Of a DNA stretch of 64,000 nucleotides, positions 27,948 through 35,663 are shown in pieces (position 1 is the first letter of the stretch; each line of letters opens with the position of its first letter). The notes below the pieces were generated by a model, which saw only the letters and a list, made by a program, of their open reading frames with translations, had not been told where the DNA came from and searched no databases. Position numbers and translations under genes: made by a program. Source of the stretch: Natrinema gari JCM 14663 (GTDB lineage: Archaea; Halobacteriota; Halobacteria; Halobacteriales; Natrialbaceae); assembly GCF_000337175.1 (NCBI RefSeq), contig NZ_AOIJ01000051.1, positions 148,777 to 212,776 of the forward strand. Direction: 5' to 3'.

Positions 27948-28026
27948 ACGTCCTCCATCGGACGGATCGGCTATTGCAGTTGCTCTTCGGAAAGTCGTGC
28001 TTTGTCCGTACTGAAGAACGGATTCA

Positions 28027-28050
28027 AAAGTTACTGGGGAAGATAACTTT
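28027..28050. promoter_or_regulatory. Inverted repeat upstream of the YHS permease
   Basis: AAAGTTA (28027-28033) and TAACTTT (28044-28050), perfect 7-bp arms with a 10-bp spacer, 80-103 bp upstream of the permease start. The arms share AACTTT with the ACTTTC arm of the copA-side palindrome, hinting at the same regulator; this is weak evidence. Confidence 0.4.
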
Positions 28051-28360
28051 GACCATCGTGGCCGCTGACACTCACTGCACCCCTGATCGCACGAGATCAT
28101 GTAGTCAGCGTGTAATCGATTCAGTGGGACGGACGCCGGCCACTGGTCTCTCTCACGGGAGTTCTCGAAGAGGCCGCCGCCCATTGGAACAGTGGTGCAA
28201 GCGACCGCGGCATCCCCTCGAGACTGCCATTCTCAGCGTTGGTCGCAAAAACGTGGATTCGATGACCGACACTCGAGCGATATCGGACTGTGGATATCAA
28301 ACTCGAGCTAGTACGGACATTGGATTCGAAGGGAGAATCGCATTGAGTAGGGAGGCCGTT

Positions 28361-28388
28361 TCTAGAACTAGAGACGGATCGATCCGTC
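28361..28388. promoter_or_regulatory. Two abutting palindromes in the SHOCT gene promoter
   Basis: TCTAGAACTAGA (28361-28372, 5-bp arms, two CTAG words) is immediately followed by GACGGATCGATCCGTC (28373-28388, a perfect 16-bp palindrome). Together they occupy positions -42 to -15 relative to ATG 28403, exactly where basal promoter elements are expected. A repressor site is inferred. Confidence 0.5.
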
Positions 28389-28402
28389 ACTGGTGAACGC
28401 AC

Positions 28403-28771
28403 ATGGCAACGAACACACGCGATACGCGACTCGTCACGATCGTCCTCGTTACCCTCGGCGCCCTCGTAGTGCTGCCGATGCTCTTCATGGGCGTTGGAAT
28501 GCTGGGCTTTGGTCCGATGATGGGTCGGATGTGGGGCCACGGAACGTGGGGTAGCGGAACGGGTGCCGGCTGGATGCCCCTCGTCGGCATCCTGATGCAA
28601 TTCCTGTTCGTCGCCGTCGTCGTCGGTGGCGGATACCTCCTCTATCGTGCGATCACGGGGGCGGCCGACACCGATCGAGCGCTCGAGGAACTTCGCCTCG
28701 CGTACGCCCGCGGCGACCTGAGCGACGAGGAGTACGAACAGCGACGCGACGCGCTCGAACGAGACAGGTAA
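28403..28771 (+). CDS. SHOCT domain membrane protein
   Basis: 122-aa protein with two transmembrane helices (about 10-35 and 55-78). Between them is a Met/His/Gly-rich loop (GMLGFGPMMGRMWGHGTW) that could bind copper. The C-terminus is a SHOCT domain (LEELRLAYARGDLSDEEYEQR), a short helical module of oligomerised or membrane-associated proteins. Proximity to the copper island suggests a role in metal stress, but this is inference. Regulation probably acts through the palindromes just upstream. Confidence 0.8.
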   Translation: MATNTRDTRLVTIVLVTLGALVVLPMLFMGVGMLGFGPMMGRMWGHGTWGSGTGAGWMPLVGILMQFLFVAVVVGGGYLLYRAITGAADTDRALEELRLAYARGDLSDEEYEQRRDALERDR

Positions 28772-29050
28772 GCGACGACCCCGAAGGACTCGAGCACGCA
28801 CACAGCAGAACGGGTGTTCCAGAGCCGTCGGTCCCAGGACGCCGGCACGGAACCATGGGACCGAGTTCGTGGCAGGAGCAGTGACGTGACGACGGCGTTC
28901 ACGACTTTTCCCGCGGACGGAACAGCCGACACGGCGCTGTGCCGCCGCCGAGTATCCGCCGCAGCCGTCCGAGACATCGAATCCGAACGGCGGGGAGCCG
29001 AATCCGCTGGATGAAAAGACAGTTGCCCGCCGCCCCCCAAGGGGAGTTAC

Positions 29051-29911
29051 ATGCGAATCGCCGTTCCCAACAAGGGCCGCCTGCACGAGCCGACGATCGA
29101 TCTCCTAGAGCGGGCGGGGCTCCACCTCGAGAACGGGGCGGACCGCAAACTCTACGCCGATACCGTCGATCCGGACGTGACCGTACTGTTCGCTCGCGCG
29201 GCCGACATTCCGGAGTACGTCTCCGACGGCGCGGCCGAACTCGGGATCACGGGCTTCGACCAGGTTCGGGAGGCTCGCGTCGACGATGTGTCCGAGCTGC
29301 TCGACCTCGAGTTCGGTCGCTGCCGACTCGTGCTGGCAGCCCCGGAAGACGGCGACACCGACGCCGTCGCGGATCTAGCTGGGAAAACCGTCGCCACGGA
29401 GTTCCCGAACATCACCGCGGACTTCTTCGCCACCACCGGCGTCGACCCCGACATCGTCGAGGTCTCGGGCGCGACGGAGCTGACGCCCCACGTGGAGATG
29501 GCCGACGCGATCGTGGACATCACGAGTACCGGCACGACGCTGAAGATGAACCGACTGGCTGTCATCGACGAGGTCCTCTCGAGTTCCGTCCGACTGTTCG
29601 GGCGGGAGGACGTCCTCGACGATCCCAAGGTCGGCGAGGTCAGGACCGCGCTTTCCTCGGTGAAACACGCCGAAGGCAAGCGGTACCTGATGATGAACGT
29701 CCCGGAGGACCGCCTCGAGGACGTTCGCGATGTCATTCCGGGACTGGGCGGGCCGACGGTCATGGATATCGCCGACGATGACAACGGTGACGCGACGGTT
29801 GCCGTCCACGCAGTCGTCAACGAACGGGACGTCTTCGAAACGATTACCGAGGTCAAAACGGCCGGCGCAAGCGATATCTTAGTGACCGAGATCGAGCGAC
29901 TCGTCGAGTGA
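29051..29911 (+). CDS. hisG: ATP phosphoribosyltransferase, long form HisG
   Basis: First enzyme of histidine biosynthesis: ATP + PRPP to phosphoribosyl-ATP. The 286-aa protein is the long form, with the catalytic periplasmic-binding-like domain ([40 protein letters not shown]) and a C-terminal HisG regulatory domain (about 205-286, [20 protein letters not shown]), where histidine feedback inhibition acts in the family. Unlike many genes here it has a Shine-Dalgarno-like GGGGAG at 29041-29046. It stands alone rather than in a his operon; hisI is at 54109. Confidence 0.95.
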   Translation: MRIAVPNKGRLHEPTIDLLERAGLHLENGADRKLYADTVDPDVTVLFARAADIPEYVSDGAAELGITGFDQVREARVDDVSELLDLEFGRCRLVLAAPEDGDTDAVADLAGKTVATEFPNITADFFATTGVDPDIVEVSGATELTPHVEMADAIVDITSTGTTLKMNRLAVIDEVLSSSVRLFGREDVLDDPKVGEVRTALSSVKHAEGKRYLMMNVPEDRLEDVRDVIPGLGGPTVMDIADDDNGDATVAVHAVVNERDVFETITEVKTAGASDILVTEIERLVE

Positions 29912-29972
29912 GCGGGTCGGTGACGAGCCGCCGACGGGCGGGAACGACGGCTCCGTCTCGACCGCGTCGGCA

Positions 29973-30392
29973 CTACTCGAGCCGGCTGGCGATCGGCCGG
30001 TCGAGCGAGTCGAACTCGAGACAGGATTCGAACGCGGCGCAGTTCGCGGCCGGGGCGACGAGGTTTCGGTCCCGGTCGTACCGGACGATCTCGTGTTTTT
30101 CGAGCAGCGGGAGATGGGTTTCACACAGGGACGTGTGAATCCGCTGGCGTAGTTGATGGATCGTCGTCGCGACCGTCGGATCCTGTTCGGCGTCGGCGAG
30201 TCGGCCGACCAACGTTCTGACCGCGATCGGGTCGCCGGCGGCGAGCACGCACCGAACGACCTCGCGCCGACGGTCACTATCGAGGACGTGACGGATCGTC
30301 TCCCGCGGGAGGGGGCGACGGCTGATCGCGCCGTCGGTACCGGGGTGAAACCGACCCGAGGCCGGCGGCGTTCGATCTGGGTGGATCGTCAT
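29973..30392 (-). CDS. Haloarchaeal winged-HTH protein (DUF7344-like)
   Basis: 139-aa protein resembling the haloarchaeal HTH-containing DUF7344 group: LDSDRRREVVRCVLAAGDPI, then a recognition region (VATTIHQLRQRIHTSLCETHLPLLEKHEIVRYDRDRNLV). These proteins are predicted transcription factors with unknown ligands. ATG 30392 fits a TATA-like GTTTATCC about 30 bp upstream; a GTG at 30398 is the alternative. It converges with hisG. Confidence 0.75.
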   Translation of the reverse strand: MTIHPDRTPPASGRFHPGTDGAISRRPLPRETIRHVLDSDRRREVVRCVLAAGDPIAVRTLVGRLADAEQDPTVATTIHQLRQRIHTSLCETHLPLLEKHEIVRYDRDRNLVAPAANCAAFESCLEFDSLDRPIASRLE

Positions 30393-30743
30393 GGGCACGT
30401 GAGAGTCAGGGACGGAGACCCGGATAAACGCGAACGGTCGTTTCGGCGAATCAGCACCGGTTCAGACGAATCAGGTTCGCTGGGCCGGGATTGAAGGATC
30501 GAAAACTCGGTGAAAGCGATCGAAACGCGATCGACGGTCGGCGACTCGAGCTGTAACTCGTGACGGACGCGGATCGACGGACGGGTAAGGAGTTATTACT
30601 GCGGGGAGTCGGAACCCCGAGTTCCGACTCCGGGCGAGACGCATCGATCGGCCGACCACCGACGACGCGTCCGGCCACGGACACGGGTCAGTTGGTGGCG
30701 TCGGCACCGCTCGAGTCGATCGAACGACCGAAAAGGGTCGGCG
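30393..30743. other. Gene-free interval 3' of tbp
   Basis: 350 bp between the HTH gene start and the tbp stop codon, both on the minus strand. It carries the promoter of the HTH gene (TATA at about 30420-30427) and the strong hairpin at 30605-30631. No convincing coding frame. Confidence 0.6.
30605..30631. other. Strong 11-bp stem hairpin, possible terminator or small RNA element
   Basis: GGAGTCGGAAC (30605-30615), loop CCCGA, then GTTCCGACTCC (30621-30631): a perfect 11-bp stem with a 5-nt loop. It lies 113 bp beyond the tbp stop codon. No T-run follows on either strand, which argues against a simple terminator. A short structured RNA or processing element is possible; on the plus strand a TATA-like TTATTAC sits just before it (about 30592-30598). 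Confidence 0.45.
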
Positions 30744-31304
30744 TTACTCGAGGAGCCCGAGGTCCTCGAGTCGGGAGACGATCTTGTCGACGGCGTGCTC
30801 GGCGTCGACCGGCTTTTTGCCGCCGGTGATGACGAGTTTCCCGGAGCCAAACAGCAGTGCAACGACCTCCGGCTCGTCGAGTCGATAGACGAGGCCGGGG
30901 AACTGCTCGGGCTCGTACTCGATGTTCTCGAGACCAAGGCCGATCGCGATCGCGTTCAGGTTGAGGTTCCGGCCGAGGTCGGCCGAGGTGACGATGTTCT
31001 GGACGACGATCTCGGGGTCCTCGTTGACCTGAATCTGGAGTTCACGGAGCTTGTCGAAGACGATGCGCAGGCTCTCGTGGACGTCGTCGGTGCTTTTCGC
31101 GCCGGTACAGACGATCTTCCCCGACCGGAAGATCAGTGCGGCGGACTTGGGATTCTGGGTACGGTAGACGAGACCGGGGAACTGCTCGGGGTCGTAGTCG
31201 GCCCCCTCGAGGTCCATCGCGACGCTCTGGAGGTCGAGTTCCTGTCCGATGCCGGTCGACGCCACCACGTTTTCGATGTTGATGGTGTCCTTCGGATCCG
31301 TCAT
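30744..31304 (-). CDS. tbp: TATA-box binding protein
   Basis: General transcription factor that recognises archaeal TATA boxes and recruits TFB and RNA polymerase. The 186-aa protein has the two direct TBP repeats: first about 5-95 (NIENVVASTGIGQELDLQSV, FPGLVYRTQNPKSAALIF) and second about 96-186 (VQNIVTSADLGRNLNLNAI, FPGLVYRLDEPEVVALLF). Haloarchaea often carry several TBPs; this full-length, well-conserved copy looks like the core TbpE type. Its own promoter has TTTATAAA at 31332-31339 and an inverted repeat CTTAAA/TTTAAG (31311-31330), so autoregulation is conceivable. Confidence 0.96.
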   Translation of the reverse strand: MTDPKDTINIENVVASTGIGQELDLQSVAMDLEGADYDPEQFPGLVYRTQNPKSAALIFRSGKIVCTGAKSTDDVHESLRIVFDKLRELQIQVNEDPEIVVQNIVTSADLGRNLNLNAIAIGLGLENIEYEPEQFPGLVYRLDEPEVVALLFGSGKLVITGGKKPVDAEHAVDKIVSRLEDLGLLE

Positions 31305-31331
31305 TAGTCGCTTAAAAAGACGTATTTAAGG

Positions 31332-31339
31332 TTTATAAA
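31332..31339 (-). promoter_or_regulatory. TATA box of tbp
   Basis: TTTATAAA, centred about 31 bp upstream of the tbp start on the minus strand. The word is itself palindromic. Confidence 0.6.
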
Positions 31340-31366
31340 GGTTGGTGCCGCCACCTGATATATCCG

Positions 31367-31376
31367 GTATATACCC
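31367..31376 (+). promoter_or_regulatory. TATA box for the tRNA methyltransferase gene
   Basis: GGTATATACC palindrome, 21 bp before the in-frame ATG at 31397 and about 100 bp before the preferred ATG at 31475. Its position supports a transcript beginning near 31397. Confidence 0.45.
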
Positions 31377-31474
31377 TCCGCACCGACGCGGCCGAGATGC
31401 CGATTCCGGGCTACTTGCGGTTTCAGGCCGTGGTATTCGATCACAGGACCCGGTTCGTCGAAAGCGGTAGGCTC

Positions 31475-32596
31475 ATGGCCGCGCCGCCGCGACCATCGAG
31501 CGTGTATCTGCTCGAGTTGGGCGGCGAGGACGACGCCTTCGCGGCCCGCGAGGCCGAGACCGCCGCGGTCGGCGTCGATCGGATCGCACCCGGCCTGGCC
31601 GTCGCCGACACGGTCGTTCCCGAGCGGGTCCGCGGCCTCGCCTACACCCACCGCGCAAGCGAGCTGGTCGGCCGAGGCGAGGCCGACCTCGCGAGCGCCC
31701 GTGCGATCCTCGAGGCCGCCGCGATCGACCGCGAGGGATCGGTCGCGGTCCGAGCGACTGACGTCCACGGCTCGACGGGCGTGAGCACCGAACGGGCCGA
31801 ACGCGAACTGGGCGCGGTGTTGGTCGACCGGGGGTTTTCCGTCGATCTCGAGGACCCCGATCACTGCCTGCGGGTCGTCTTTGCCGAGGGAGCGTTCGCG
31901 GGCAGCGGGGATGTCCTCGAGCCGGTCGCCAACGAGACGAGTGCCGGGACCGGCACCGACGGCGACCGGGGCTCGGTCTGTGCGCTGGGCTGGCTCACGG
32001 CCGAGAGCGTCCGCGATTTCGGCGACCGGGCACCGACGGACAAACCGTTCTTCCAGCCCGGGAGCATGGATCCCCTGCTCGCGCGCGCCGTGGCGAACAT
32101 CGCGGGCGCTCGGACGGGGGCGACGATCCTCGATCCGATGTGTGGGACCGGCGGCGGCCTCGTCGAGGCCGGGCTGGTCGGCGCGGACGTGATCGGCACC
32201 GACGCGCAGGCGAAGATGGCCCGGGGCGCGCGCGAGAACCTGGCTCACTTCCTCGAGCCCGAGCGCCCGTCCCCGACCGGCGTCGAGCGCGGTGACTGGC
32301 ACGTCGCCCGCAGCGACGGCACCCGACTCCCGCTCGCCGACGACGCGGTCGATGGCGTCGTCTTCGACGCGCCCTACGGCCGGCAGTCGAAGATCGACAC
32401 CCACCGACTCGAGGACCTCGTCGCGGGCGCGCTCGCGGAGGCCCACCGAGTCGCGCCGCGGGCCGTCGTGATCGCCGATCGGTCATGGGCCACCGAGGCG
32501 CGGGCCGCGGGCTGGGAGCTCGAGTCGGCCTTCGAGCGCCGGGTCCATCGATCGTTGACCCGGTACGTGCTGGTCCTCGAGCGGCAAACGACGTGA
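31475..32596 (+). CDS. tRNA (guanine(10)-N2)-dimethyltransferase
   Basis: SAM-dependent methyltransferase of the archaeal Trm-G10 type (TIGR01177-like), modifying G10 of tRNAs. The 373-aa protein has an N-terminal THUMP-like RNA-binding region and a Rossmann methyltransferase core with LDPMCGTGGGLVEAGLVGAD (SAM binding), then the catalytic DAPYGRQ (D-P-P-Y-like NPPY motif variant). ATG 31475 is chosen because family members start close to the VYLLELGGEDDAF segment. ATG 31397 lies just after a TATA box and is a possible longer start. Divergent from tbp. Confidence 0.88.
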   Translation: MAAPPRPSSVYLLELGGEDDAFAAREAETAAVGVDRIAPGLAVADTVVPERVRGLAYTHRASELVGRGEADLASARAILEAAAIDREGSVAVRATDVHGSTGVSTERAERELGAVLVDRGFSVDLEDPDHCLRVVFAEGAFAGSGDVLEPVANETSAGTGTDGDRGSVCALGWLTAESVRDFGDRAPTDKPFFQPGSMDPLLARAVANIAGARTGATILDPMCGTGGGLVEAGLVGADVIGTDAQAKMARGARENLAHFLEPERPSPTGVERGDWHVARSDGTRLPLADDAVDGVVFDAPYGRQSKIDTHRLEDLVAGALAEAHRVAPRAVVIADRSWATEARAAGWELESAFERRVHRSLTRYVLVLERQTT

Positions 32597-32815
32597 GGAC
32601 AGTACAGTATCGTCTCCGAACCTGCGCCAGAATTCCCACTGCAGCGGGAACGCTACTCTCGTGGCAACGGGGAATCACTACGCCTTCCGCGGTCGGTTCA
32701 CTTACGATCCGACGCCCGATTATCAAGTCAGGTCGATAGCCGTTCAGTGGTGATTGGTATGGGAGGCGCGTATCGGCCCCCATATCTTATGGTGACCGAT
32801 TGCGTTTGACGAGAT

Positions 32816-32822
32816 AGGGGTG
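32816..32822 (+). promoter_or_regulatory. Shine-Dalgarno site of the vapB-like gene
   Basis: GGGGTGA ends 5 bp before ATG 32828, a good match to the anti-SD of archaeal 16S rRNA. Most neighbours are leaderless, so this gene is leadered; a TATA-like CATATCTTA lies near 32780-32788. Confidence 0.5.
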
Positions 32823-32827
32823 ATAGA

Positions 32828-33082
32828 ATGAGTGGGACAAGCGATACTACCAGCGAGGAGTATGGGACAGCACAACTAAATCATCGCGGCCGGTTGACGA
32901 TTCCAAAGGAACTCCGTGACGAACTCAATCTCGAGGACGGGACCGAGTTCCGAGTCGTTCGCGACGGCAGCGACATCCGTCTTGTCAGGGAGCTTCCCGA
33001 TCTCGAGACGCTTACACGGGGAGAAAAGTGGGGTGACGAAGCGTTCCGGGACGCGGGTGACGCGACGTTCGGTGGTCGGTAA
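32828..33082 (+). CDS. vapB: AbrB/SpoVT-type antitoxin
   Basis: 84-aa DNA-binding antitoxin with the swapped-hairpin AbrB fold (AQLNHRGRLTIPKELRDELN, then LEDGTEFRVVRDGSDIRLVR). The C-terminal tail (about 60-84) is the likely toxin-neutralising part. Its stop codon is one base from the next start, the hallmark of a toxin-antitoxin operon, and the protein probably represses its own promoter. It has a Shine-Dalgarno site. Confidence 0.88.
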   Translation: MSGTSDTTSEEYGTAQLNHRGRLTIPKELRDELNLEDGTEFRVVRDGSDIRLVRELPDLETLTRGEKWGDEAFRDAGDATFGGR

Positions 33083-33083
33083 G

Positions 33084-33548
33084 ATGGGGCCGAAACGCGT
33101 CTTGCCCGACCTCAACGCACTGTCGATTCAGTTAGTGGACGACCATCCCGGCCATCCATACGTCGCTGAGGAACTGGTTCCAGCGCTCACCGGGAGCGAT
33201 TCACTGATCGTCTTCGGCTATCTTCCGCTCCGGATTCAGTGGGTACTCGAAGATCTCGGCTTCGACACATACGAAGCCCGAAACGCCGTTTCGTCGCTCC
33301 TTCAGTACCCGCTCGAGTTCGTCGACGTGGATGACAAGACCGTTCTCGACGCCTACGAAATCAGTGCAGCAAAGAACCACGATGTCTACGACTGCTTTTA
33401 TGTCGCGCTCGCCCGACAGACCGATGCCGACGTACTGGTGACTACCGATCGCGACTTCGATCGTCTCTGTGACGATGAATCGTTTGAGTACGTTAATCCA
33501 GTTCCGGAAGAAATACTCGAGCGCTTTCACACCGTCAACGAATCGTAA
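33084..33548 (+). CDS. vapC: PIN domain ribonuclease toxin (VapC-type)
   Basis: 154-aa PIN nuclease. Acidic active-site residues are visible at the N-terminus (D9 in LPDLNAL), in the middle (YDCFYVALA) and near the C-terminus (TTDRDFDRL). VapC toxins cleave specific tRNAs or rRNA, restrained by VapB. The translation start ATG 33084 follows the vapB stop after one base. Probably a stress-response or addiction module. Confidence 0.88.
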   Translation: MGPKRVLPDLNALSIQLVDDHPGHPYVAEELVPALTGSDSLIVFGYLPLRIQWVLEDLGFDTYEARNAVSSLLQYPLEFVDVDDKTVLDAYEISAAKNHDVYDCFYVALARQTDADVLVTTDRDFDRLCDDESFEYVNPVPEEILERFHTVNES

Positions 33549-33576
33549 CGAGAAACGAACGGTCTCCTGAGTGGCA

Positions 33577-34014
33577 TCACGCCTCGATCTCGTGGACGCG
33601 ATCCCGAAGCCGTTCCCCTTTCTCGGTCTCGACGGAGAGGTCGGGAACGGGGACCGTCTCCCCGTTCTCGTCGATCGCGACGAAGGTAAACGTCGACTCG
33701 GTGGTCTTCTCGGTCTCGCCGCTGCGTGGTTCCTCGCGCCACGCACGCAGTGCGACGTGGACGCTCGTCCGGCCTGAATCATAGACGTAGGCCTCGACGA
33801 GGGCCGTGTCGCCGATCCGGATCGGCCGCTCGAAGTCGAGTTCGTTCACGCGGGCGGTGACGCAGGTCTCGCCGGCAAAGCGCATCGCCGACATCGCACC
33901 CACCTCGTCGAGCCACTTCATGAGGTTGCCGCCGTGGAGCGTGTCGTTGTTGTTCGCGTGGTTCGGCTGGACGCGAAATCGGTTCTCGATCCGTGTCTCG
34001 AGAAGCGTCGGCAT
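33577..34014 (-). CDS. Acyl-CoA thioesterase (hotdog fold)
   Basis: 145-aa hotdog-fold enzyme related to YciA/BFIT-type acyl-CoA hydrolases: MPTLLETRIENRFRVQPNHAN, then the active-site segment NNNDTLHGGNLMKWLDEVGAM, then the central beta strands. Hydrolyses acyl-CoA thioesters in the cytoplasm; chain length preference cannot be inferred. Converges with vapC, 28 bp away. Confidence 0.85.
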   Translation of the reverse strand: MPTLLETRIENRFRVQPNHANNNDTLHGGNLMKWLDEVGAMSAMRFAGETCVTARVNELDFERPIRIGDTALVEAYVYDSGRTSVHVALRAWREEPRSGETEKTTESTFTFVAIDENGETVPVPDLSVETEKGERLRDRVHEIEA

Positions 34015-34138
34015 ACTCGCCCTTCGGCTGGCGGACGGATAACGGTCCGTGCCGGCCACGGATTGGCCGGTGAATGCAGCGCCATGGTGACCGGCGGCCC
34101 GGAGTGGAGCCAGGATCGGTCTCACGCTCCCGGCGGCG

Positions 34139-34600
34139 TCAGCCGCTGTCCGGCCGCTCGAGTCGGCGGGCGGTGACGACGGCGCTGACGACGAGGAATC
34201 CGGGCCCGATCACCGAATCGGGAGGCGACGAGCCGGTCACGATTGTGACCGCGATCAACGCGCCGAGAGTGCACAGAAGTGCAGCGAAAAGGCCCTTCCA
34301 GAGCGCCGACGCGATAGCTGGTCCAACCCCTCGAAGCAAGCACTCAGCACCGATGACGCCGCCGACCAGCGACGCAAGGAGTGTCGAGCGCCCCGTAGGC
34401 GACAGACCGACGACAGGCGTAACAACGAGCAGAATCCGAACATGCGGAACGAGAACGGACACGGCCAAGAGACGCGTCGGCAACCCGATCGGGTCCGGGC
34501 CGTCGCTCGACTCACCCGATTCTTCGAGTGACGACTGCGAGGACGCCGCTTCCCGCGACTCGAACTCGGCAAGTCGTTCCTCGAGCGAGTCGTCCGTCAT
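34139..34600 (-). CDS. Small membrane protein, haloarchaeal
   Basis: 153-aa protein: an acidic cytosolic N-terminus (MTDDSLEERLAEFESRE and an SSDGPDP linker) followed by about four hydrophobic segments (residues 40-145). No recognisable catalytic motif. It starts 19 bp after the rfc gene stop on the same strand, so it is probably co-transcribed as a downstream passenger of that gene. Function unknown. Confidence 0.65.
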   Translation of the reverse strand: MTDDSLEERLAEFESREAASSQSSLEESGESSDGPDPIGLPTRLLAVSVLVPHVRILLVVTPVVGLSPTGRSTLLASLVGGVIGAECLLRGVGPAIASALWKGLFAALLCTLGALIAVTIVTGSSPPDSVIGPGFLVVSAVVTARRLERPDSG

Positions 34601-34619
34601 CGGTCGGTTCTGAGAGGTA

Positions 34620-35624
34620 TCAGGAGTCTCGACCGAGTTCCGCAAGCAGGTGCGAGACGTGAATCCGATCGCTCGTCCCTTCGTGCATCTCGAAGTCGAT
34701 ATCGGCCGCGAGCCGGTGAATGCGGGCGAGGCGCTCGCCCTGATAGCGTTTGCGGGCGATTCGGAGGATCGCCTCGAGCACCTCGTTGCCGTCCAGTCCG
34801 TCGTCGACGAGCAGGTCGTCCAGCGTCGACCGGGCGTCCGTAAACTCGCCGGCTTCGGCGTCGTCGAGCATCGATTCGATCTCGTCGTCGAGGCCGACCT
34901 CGCCGAGCGTTTCGTAGGCCGCGCTCATCGTGAGTTCGCCCGCGTCTTCGACGGTCGTCTGGGCCGCCAGGATCGCCTGTCGGAGGTTGCCGTTGGCGTA
35001 TCCCGCGACGAACTCGAGGCCGTCGTCGTCGTAGTCGACGCCCTCGCGCTCGACAATGCGCTCTAAGACGGTGACGATCTCCTCGCTGGTCGGCGCGGGC
35101 AGGGAAACGGGGAAACACCGCGAACGGATCGGCGGGATGAGCTTGGTCGGCTGGCGCGTCGCGACGATGAACTGCGTCGTCCGGTGGTGTTGCTCCATGA
35201 TCCGGCGCAGGGCCTGCTGGAAGTCTTCGCGGACGTCCTCGGCGTTGTCGAGTAAGATCGTGGTGTAACCGCCCGAGACGGGCGCGTAGCTCGCGGACTC
35301 CTTGAGGACGTGGTTGATCATGTCCCGCTTGGACAGCGACGAGCGGCCGACGAGGAAGTGTTCGAACCGGGGATCGTTCTTGATCTCGGTTTTGGTCCGG
35401 CTGAAGAAGTCGGCGACGTTGATCTCGACGAAATCGTTGTCGGGATCGTCGTGTGCCTCGCGGGCCAGTGCGCGCGCCGCGGCCGTCTTCCCGCTCCCGG
35501 GCGGTCCCTGTAGGAGGAGGTTGATCGGCTCCTCGACGGCTCGCTCCAGATACTCGCGAGCGTCGTCCTGGGGCAACTCGGCCAGCTCCGGGGCGTGGGT
35601 CTCGGTCCACAGCGGCGCGTCCAT
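34620..35624 (-). CDS. rfcC: Replication factor C small subunit (paralogue with atypical Walker B)
   Basis: 334-aa AAA+ clamp-loader subunit that helps load PCNA. Walker A is GPPGSGKTAAAR (about 40-51), the arginine-finger SRC motif is in PPIRSRCFP (about 165), and the C-terminal RFC collar domain follows. Walker B reads ILLDNAED instead of the usual DEAD box, so ATP hydrolysis by this subunit may be reduced. Haloarchaea have a second diverged small subunit (RfcC) alongside RfcA, and this fits it. Two overlapping possible start regions exist; ATG 35624 gives a full-length protein. Confidence 0.88.
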   Translation of the reverse strand: MDAPLWTETHAPELAELPQDDAREYLERAVEEPINLLLQGPPGSGKTAAARALAREAHDDPDNDFVEINVADFFSRTKTEIKNDPRFEHFLVGRSSLSKRDMINHVLKESASYAPVSGGYTTILLDNAEDVREDFQQALRRIMEQHHRTTQFIVATRQPTKLIPPIRSRCFPVSLPAPTSEEIVTVLERIVEREGVDYDDDGLEFVAGYANGNLRQAILAAQTTVEDAGELTMSAAYETLGEVGLDDEIESMLDDAEAGEFTDARSTLDDLLVDDGLDGNEVLEAILRIARKRYQGERLARIHRLAADIDFEMHEGTSDRIHVSHLLAELGRDS

Positions 35625-35663
35625 CGCCAGCGAGTACGAACGGGCCGGGTAAGAATCGGTCGG

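Larger units (their letters stand above)
27948..28402. other. Non-coding divergent region with several dyads
   Basis: 455 bp between the permease (minus) and the SHOCT gene (plus). No coding-like frame with acidic composition in either strand. GC is lower than the flanks. It contains the inverted repeat at 28027-28050, the paired palindromes at 28361-28388, and CTAG words near 28305 and in 28361-28372. Probably the regulatory region of both metal-related genes. Confidence 0.6.

Noticed and set aside
28829-28863. 8-bp dyad CGGTCCCA/TGGGACCG before hisG
   Set aside because: Loop of 19 nt makes a weak hairpin, and there is no T-run; it may be chance.
29034-29046. CCCC-AA-GGGG hairpin around the hisG Shine-Dalgarno
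   Set aside because: Only four base pairs with a two-base loop; too weak sterically to be a real attenuator.
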